Shown here piece by piece: positions 60,787 to 64,000 of a stretch of DNA of 64,000 nucleotides. The stretch spans positions 2,261,513 to 2,325,512 of the forward strand of contig NZ_CP117982.1 of NCBI RefSeq assembly GCF_030708075.1, written 5' to 3'. The notes under the pieces are model-generated. The model saw only the letters and a program-made list of their open reading frames with translations, was not told the origin of the DNA and did no database searches. The first letter of the stretch is position 1; every line of letters starts with the position of its first letter. Position numbers and translations under genes: made by a program. The stretch is from Candidatus Epulonipiscium viviparus (lineage in GTDB: Bacteria > Bacillota > Clostridia > Lachnospirales > Cellulosilyticaceae).

Positions 60787-62442
60787 CTAGCTTCTAGTTT
60801 TTTCGAACAAAATTTTGGATGCGCCACCCTTTAAAGTAACTTCGAGTGGTGAAATGTTTAGCTCTCTTGCCAAGATTTCTAACACTCTGCTACCACAGAA
60901 TCCACTTTGGCATCTGCCCATACCGGCACGTGTGCGGCGCTTTATAGCATCGACAGTAGTGGCAGGAACAAGGCCGTGTATAGCATTAACTATTTCGGCT
61001 TCTGTAACGCTTTCGCATCTGCAAATAATTCGACCATACGCACTGTCTTCTGCAATTAACGAAGCTCTCTCCTCGGTCGAACATTCTCGAAAAGCTTTTG
61101 TAAACTTGTGGTATGGACTATAGTCTGGATTTAGAGCTACATTGCCAAGCTGTGCTAATGTGAGATTTACCACTTCTTCTGCAATGGCCGGTGCCGATGC
61201 CAAGCCTGGAGACTGGATGCCGGCAACATGAATAAACCCCTTGATGCGTTTGGAAGATTCAACAATAAAATCTTCGCTAAACGTCGCAGCTCTGTTGCCA
61301 CTAAAATATGTGATCAAAGTATCAGCAGAAATATTTTTGGTAAGTTCCAAACCTTTGTTCAATATAAAATACAAGTCATCGCTGTCTACACCCAAATCTT
61401 CTTTATCGGGAACTTCTTTTGCAGAAGGGCCTAAAAGAAGTGTTCCTTCGGGAGTCTCTTGAGGGCCGCCACCTTTGGTGTAATTGCTTGGAGCCTTTCC
61501 AGCAAATGTATGCAATTTTCCTTTATTTTCCTTGTCGAGAATAGCGATGGTGCCGCGTCTAGGGTGAATGGTATAAAACTCGTCTCCTGCCATTCGAGCA
61601 ACTTCATCTGCATAAAGTCCGGCACAATTGATTATCACTCGAGCTTCGATAATCCCTTCATTTGTAACTGCAGACAAAATATCATCTTCTGTTAAGATGT
61701 CAAAAACCTCGGTATTCAGCCAAAACTGTGCGTTATTTTCGATAGCATTCTCGGCAAGAGCCAGGGTCACCTCATATGGCTCAACGTAACCAGCAGTGGG
61801 AGTCCAAAGCGCTCCAATAATTTCGTCACTCAAATTTGGCTCAATTTCTCTAGCACGTTCGCCACTAATAATTTCAATGCCTGGCACGCCATTTGTTACG
61901 CCGTTTTGAAACAACTCTTCTATTACTTGCATATCATCGGCATTGAAGCCACAAACAAACGAACCGGTGCGATTAAAATGGAAATCTAATTCTGCGGCCC
62001 ACTTGCTATAGAGCGCATTTCCCTTAACTCCAAACTTTGCTTTTAGGCTATTTGGTTTAGTGTCGTATCCCGAATGAATCATGCCGTTGTTGGCTTTGGT
62101 GGTGCCTTCGGAAATGTCAGAAGCTTTCTCGACAACAAGAATAGAAATGTCGTATTTGCTGAGTTCTCTAGCAGCAGCACAGCCTGTCACACCTGCACCA
62201 ACTATAAGCACGTCGACACTTTTGGCAACGCCTTTTGCTATATAAGGAGCAGTATCGACAGACTCTTTGCATACATCTTCGGGAGTTTTAATATGGCTTA
62301 GAACATTTTTAACTGCAGGAAGTTTAGCGGCCTTGTGGCATAAGTCTATCATTTCTTGCCAGCTACCTAAAGTTCCAGTTAAGTGTAGCGTATCATCTTC
62401 TAATGTATAAGAAACACTTTTGGGTAAAAAATCTATGGTCAC
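60787..62442 (-). CDS. glpA: Glycerol-3-phosphate dehydrogenase-like flavoprotein with BON-like and BFD domains
   Basis: A 551-residue protein with a GTG start. Residues about 5-55 look like a BON domain (SVSYTLEDDTLHLTGTLGSW then VKNVLSHIKTPE). Residues about 75-430 are the DAO-type FAD domain (VDVLIVGAGVTGCAAARELS, NNGMIHSGYD, VIINCAGLYADEVARM, FIHVAGIQSPGLASAPAI). Residues about 465-530 are an [2Fe-2S] BFD-like domain (IICRCESVTEAEI, RAGMGRCQSGFCG). It would oxidise glycerol-3-phosphate to DHAP; close relatives include L-2-hydroxyglutarate oxidases, so substrate rests on the operon context. It is the first gene of the operon. Confidence 0.87.
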   Translation of the reverse strand: MTIDFLPKSVSYTLEDDTLHLTGTLGSWQEMIDLCHKAAKLPAVKNVLSHIKTPEDVCKESVDTAPYIAKGVAKSVDVLIVGAGVTGCAAARELSKYDISILVVEKASDISEGTTKANNGMIHSGYDTKPNSLKAKFGVKGNALYSKWAAELDFHFNRTGSFVCGFNADDMQVIEELFQNGVTNGVPGIEIISGERAREIEPNLSDEIIGALWTPTAGYVEPYEVTLALAENAIENNAQFWLNTEVFDILTEDDILSAVTNEGIIEARVIINCAGLYADEVARMAGDEFYTIHPRRGTIAILDKENKGKLHTFAGKAPSNYTKGGGPQETPEGTLLLGPSAKEVPDKEDLGVDSDDLYFILNKGLELTKNISADTLITYFSGNRAATFSEDFIVESSKRIKGFIHVAGIQSPGLASAPAIAEEVVNLTLAQLGNVALNPDYSPYHKFTKAFRECSTEERASLIAEDSAYGRIICRCESVTEAEIVNAIHGLVPATTVDAIKRRTRAGMGRCQSGFCGSRVLEILARELNISPLEVTLKGGASKILFEKTRS

Positions 62443-62459
62443 TTAATCACAACCTCTCA

Positions 62460-62492
62460 ACTTTATGTTTACTTTATGTTTACTTTATATTC
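62460..62492 (-). promoter_or_regulatory. Three 11-bp direct repeats, candidate DeoR-type operator
   Basis: Read on the reverse strand, the sequence carries AAACATAAAGT twice and GAATATAAAGT once, in tandem with no gaps, just downstream of the promoter -10. This position suits a repressor roadblock by the operon's own DeoR regulator. Confidence 0.6.
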
Positions 62493-62505
62493 ATGTTATA
62501 TCAAC

Positions 62506-62534
62506 ATTATATTAATATGTTTTGGTAATGTCAA
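62506..62534 (-). promoter_or_regulatory. Consensus sigma-A promoter of the glp operon
   Basis: On the reverse strand TTGACA (62529-62534), exactly 17 bases, and TATAAT (62506-62511) match the full consensus. Such a strong promoter fits repression in the absence of inducer. Confidence 0.88.
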
Positions 62535-62615
62535 GTCAAACGTTGAGTTTTTATATTTTGAAACATAAATTTGTACATTGTCAATAAATTGATGCCATAT
62601 TGTTTGTATATAATT

Positions 62616-62655
62616 TTGGTAGTCGAGAAGCCGATTGCGTGCCCTCAACTACCAA
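62616..62655 (-). terminator. Hairpin downstream of the secreted 288-residue protein gene
   Basis: TTGGTAGTCGAG and CTCAACTACCAA pair over 12 positions with one mismatch. It lies seven bases after the stop of the reverse-strand gene, but the trailing sequence AAAATTATAT is poor in T, so termination efficiency is uncertain. Confidence 0.5.
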
Positions 62656-62661
62656 CGGTGA

Positions 62662-63528
62662 TTAGTCGTTGATTATAAAAACGACTTCTTGAGACTGGCC
62701 ATTTTCCAAATTAAAAGTTAGTGTAAAATTTTTAACCCCAGACGGAATGCCAATATATATTGGTTGCGCATAAGCAGCAGTTGCTTGGGTTTCTGCTGAA
62801 GCCGCAACAGTAGCCGGTATTAAAGTATGTAAAGTAGCCGATGCAACTTCTTCTCCAGAGAAAAATGCAACTTCAAAATCAATCCAGCCATCCAAATCTG
62901 CTTCGTATTCAACTTCAAGGTAATCGGCTATTTCTACTGTAGAAGAAATTCCCTCAGTATCAGTTAAAAACTCCTGTACAAATAATTGGGTTTGTGCAAG
63001 GGCATCTGCGATACCGGTGACCTCATCCAAGGCAAAGTCCAATTTTTGAAATTCTGCTACTAGCAAAGCTAAAATTTCCTCATCGGGCGATGCGATATAT
63101 TCGGCAGCTCTAATTGGTGTAACGCAAGGATTGGTTGTGAGAACGGTTTCCTCATCGATAAGCGTGATAATATAGGTATATTGCCCGTCGGCACCTGTCG
63201 GATGATATTTAGTTCCTGCAGAGGCTTTTTGAAAATCAATATCGGTAACAATAATTTCGATATCATCATATGGCTCAATAATATTGCTCAAATATCCAGC
63301 AACGGCTGCGTGGGCAGTTTCTATATCAATAGCTTCGAGCTGAGTTAAAATTATGTTAATTTCTTCTATAATAAACATTAGCGTTTCGATTGCTGTTGAT
63401 GCGACGACAGTTTGACTGGGCGGAATAATTCCAGTATCTGGGGCTTTAGTATTAGAGTATACTGCTATTCCGGTGGAAAGAATGGAACCAGCAACAAAGG
63501 GTACGGCGATTTTTTTGTTCAATCTCAT
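62662..63528 (-). CDS. Secreted protein of unknown function
   Basis: A 288-residue protein with an N-terminal signal or anchor (KKIAVPFVAGSILSTGIAV). It is Ala-, Ile- and acidic-rich. There is a helical stretch (IETLMFIIEEINIILTQLEA), a segment TDIDFQKASAGTKYHPTGAD followed by GQYTYIITLIDEETV that looks like a small beta module of bacterial surface proteins, and a C-terminal beta strand pair (KNFTLTFNLENGQSQEVVFI). I do not recognise a family. An AAAGGAGTGACTC site precedes the ATG. The upstream reverse-strand gene is also secreted, so the two may be co-expressed. Confidence 0.7.
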   Translation of the reverse strand: MRLNKKIAVPFVAGSILSTGIAVYSNTKAPDTGIIPPSQTVVASTAIETLMFIIEEINIILTQLEAIDIETAHAAVAGYLSNIIEPYDDIEIIVTDIDFQKASAGTKYHPTGADGQYTYIITLIDEETVLTTNPCVTPIRAAEYIASPDEEILALLVAEFQKLDFALDEVTGIADALAQTQLFVQEFLTDTEGISSTVEIADYLEVEYEADLDGWIDFEVAFFSGEEVASATLHTLIPATVAASAETQATAAYAQPIYIGIPSGVKNFTLTFNLENGQSQEVVFIIND

Positions 63529-63603
63529 ATGCGAGTCACTCCTTTTAATAGTCTACATATTAAATGATATTCTCTAGACCAAAAAGTGTGCCAATTTGAT
63601 AGT

Positions 63604-63640
63604 AGCAACAGCGGAGGATTTAAAAGCCACTGCTGCTATA
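63604..63640 (-). terminator. Hairpin after the copper-amine-oxidase-like domain gene
   Basis: TAGCAACAGCGG and CCACTGCTGCTA pair with two mismatches around an AT-rich loop, just past the stop of the reverse-strand gene. No long T run follows. The ACAGCGGAGG half resembles the hairpin at 50644-50670. Confidence 0.4.
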
Positions 63641-63645
63641 AAGAT

Positions 63646-64000
63646 TTACTGAGTTATGATAGAAATTGGAGCGGTTTTCTTTGCGAGTGTGTCGTGGTTT
63701 AGACTAATAGTGAGAGTGTTTGGTGCCCACGTTACAGTTGCATGTAAATAGTCTCTCAAGAAATATACGGGAACCATTATGGTATCGTTAACCTTCTCGA
63801 CCGGAGCGGCTAATTGCTGTAAAACTCCATTGACGAACGCTATATTTTTACCGATTTCTAGCTGAGCTTTAGTTTTTCCTTGCGTAATTGTTAGTTGCGT
63901 ATCCGAATCAAATATTATGGAGAGCTTGAGCGCACCGGCAACGTCTTGGAGAGGTACAAGCATGGTGCCATTAAGCAAGTATGGTTCTGCAGAAGGCACT
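63646..64000 (-). CDS. Copper-amine-oxidase N-terminal-like domain protein (partial)
   Basis: The last ~118 residues of a reverse-strand protein whose start lies beyond the right edge. NGTMLVPLQDVAGALKLSII, TLTITQGKTKAQLEIGKNIA and DTIMVPVYFLRDYLHATVTW are two units of the Cu_amine_oxidN1 domain, a stalk-like beta module found in many secreted Firmicute proteins. It carries no catalytic function by itself. The first visible Met is probably internal. Confidence 0.8.
   Translation of the reverse strand, partial: VPSAEPYLLNGTMLVPLQDVAGALKLSIIFDSDTQLTITQGKTKAQLEIGKNIAFVNGVLQQLAAPVEKVNDTIMVPVYFLRDYLHATVTWAPNTLTISLNHDTLAKKTAPISIITQ

Overview
The window comes from a low-GC, endospore-forming anaerobic Firmicute of the Clostridia type. 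Evidence for this: Csp-type spore-germination subtilases and a DacF-type carboxypeptidase, AAGGAGG-type ribosome binding sites, TTGACA-N17-TATACT/TATAAT promoters, TPP riboswitches, and a molybdenum-cofactor plus nitrate-reductase island like the nar cluster described in Clostridium perfringens. No rRNA, tRNA, CRISPR array, phage or insertion sequence was recognised. The genus cannot be fixed from the sequence.

Layout. 1-3.8 kb: two divergent secreted proteins, a transglutaminase-like protein cut by the window edge and a BspA-type leucine-rich-repeat protein carrying two low-complexity tracts. 3.9-12.8 kb: a GH38 alpha-mannosidase convergent with three tandem Csp-like subtilases, two with intact catalytic residues and one eroded two-domain pseudoprotease. 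12.8-15.2 kb: a triosephosphate-isomerase-like and LarA-like operon. 15.3-17 kb: a dacF gene whose 3' half is replaced by an inverted 897-bp copy of the pseudoprotease gene. 17-19.2 kb: a sugar ABC transporter locus with binding protein and permease but no ATPase. 19.3-22.3 kb: a TPP riboswitch followed by thiM, a thiE-thiD fusion and tenA. 22.4-34.7 kb: two permease pairs, a short-chain dehydrogenase, a split transketolase, a 33-bp minisatellite, three tandem binding-protein paralogues, a second permease pair, two unequal ABC ATPases, then a second TPP riboswitch and thiT. 34.7-37 kb: a VOC protein, an AEC carrier and bioY. 37.2-41 kb: a complete mglBAC-like operon. 41-51.6 kb: Mo-cofactor genes, a nitrate-reductase-like enzyme with its electron-transfer partners, and a TDT-family channel. 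51.7-54.3 kb: a LacI regulator divergent from a GH125 mannosidase. 54.3-62.5 kb: a glycerol/glycerol-3-phosphate operon with a DeoR regulator. 62.6-64 kb: two secreted proteins of unknown role.

How it fits together. The cell appears able to trim mannose-containing glycans (GH38, GH125), import sugars (Mgl-like systems), oxidise glycerol-3-phosphate (GlpA/GlpB-like/DUF1667), use nitrate as an electron sink, and salvage thiamine precursors (ThiM, ThiE-ThiD, TenA, ThiT) and biotin (BioY). The NitT/TauT-type ABC importer lies between two TPP-controlled loci and may import a thiamine precursor; this is inference from position.

The most unusual items are four. (i) The importer has paired, non-identical permeases and two ATPases whose defects would all fall in one composite ATP site. 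(ii) It has three binding proteins that look mosaic by gene conversion. (iii) The csp/dacF inverted duplication may be a real rearrangement or an assembly/amplification chimera. (iv) One repeat tract is open in all six reading frames. All statements rest on reading the sequence; no database searches were run.
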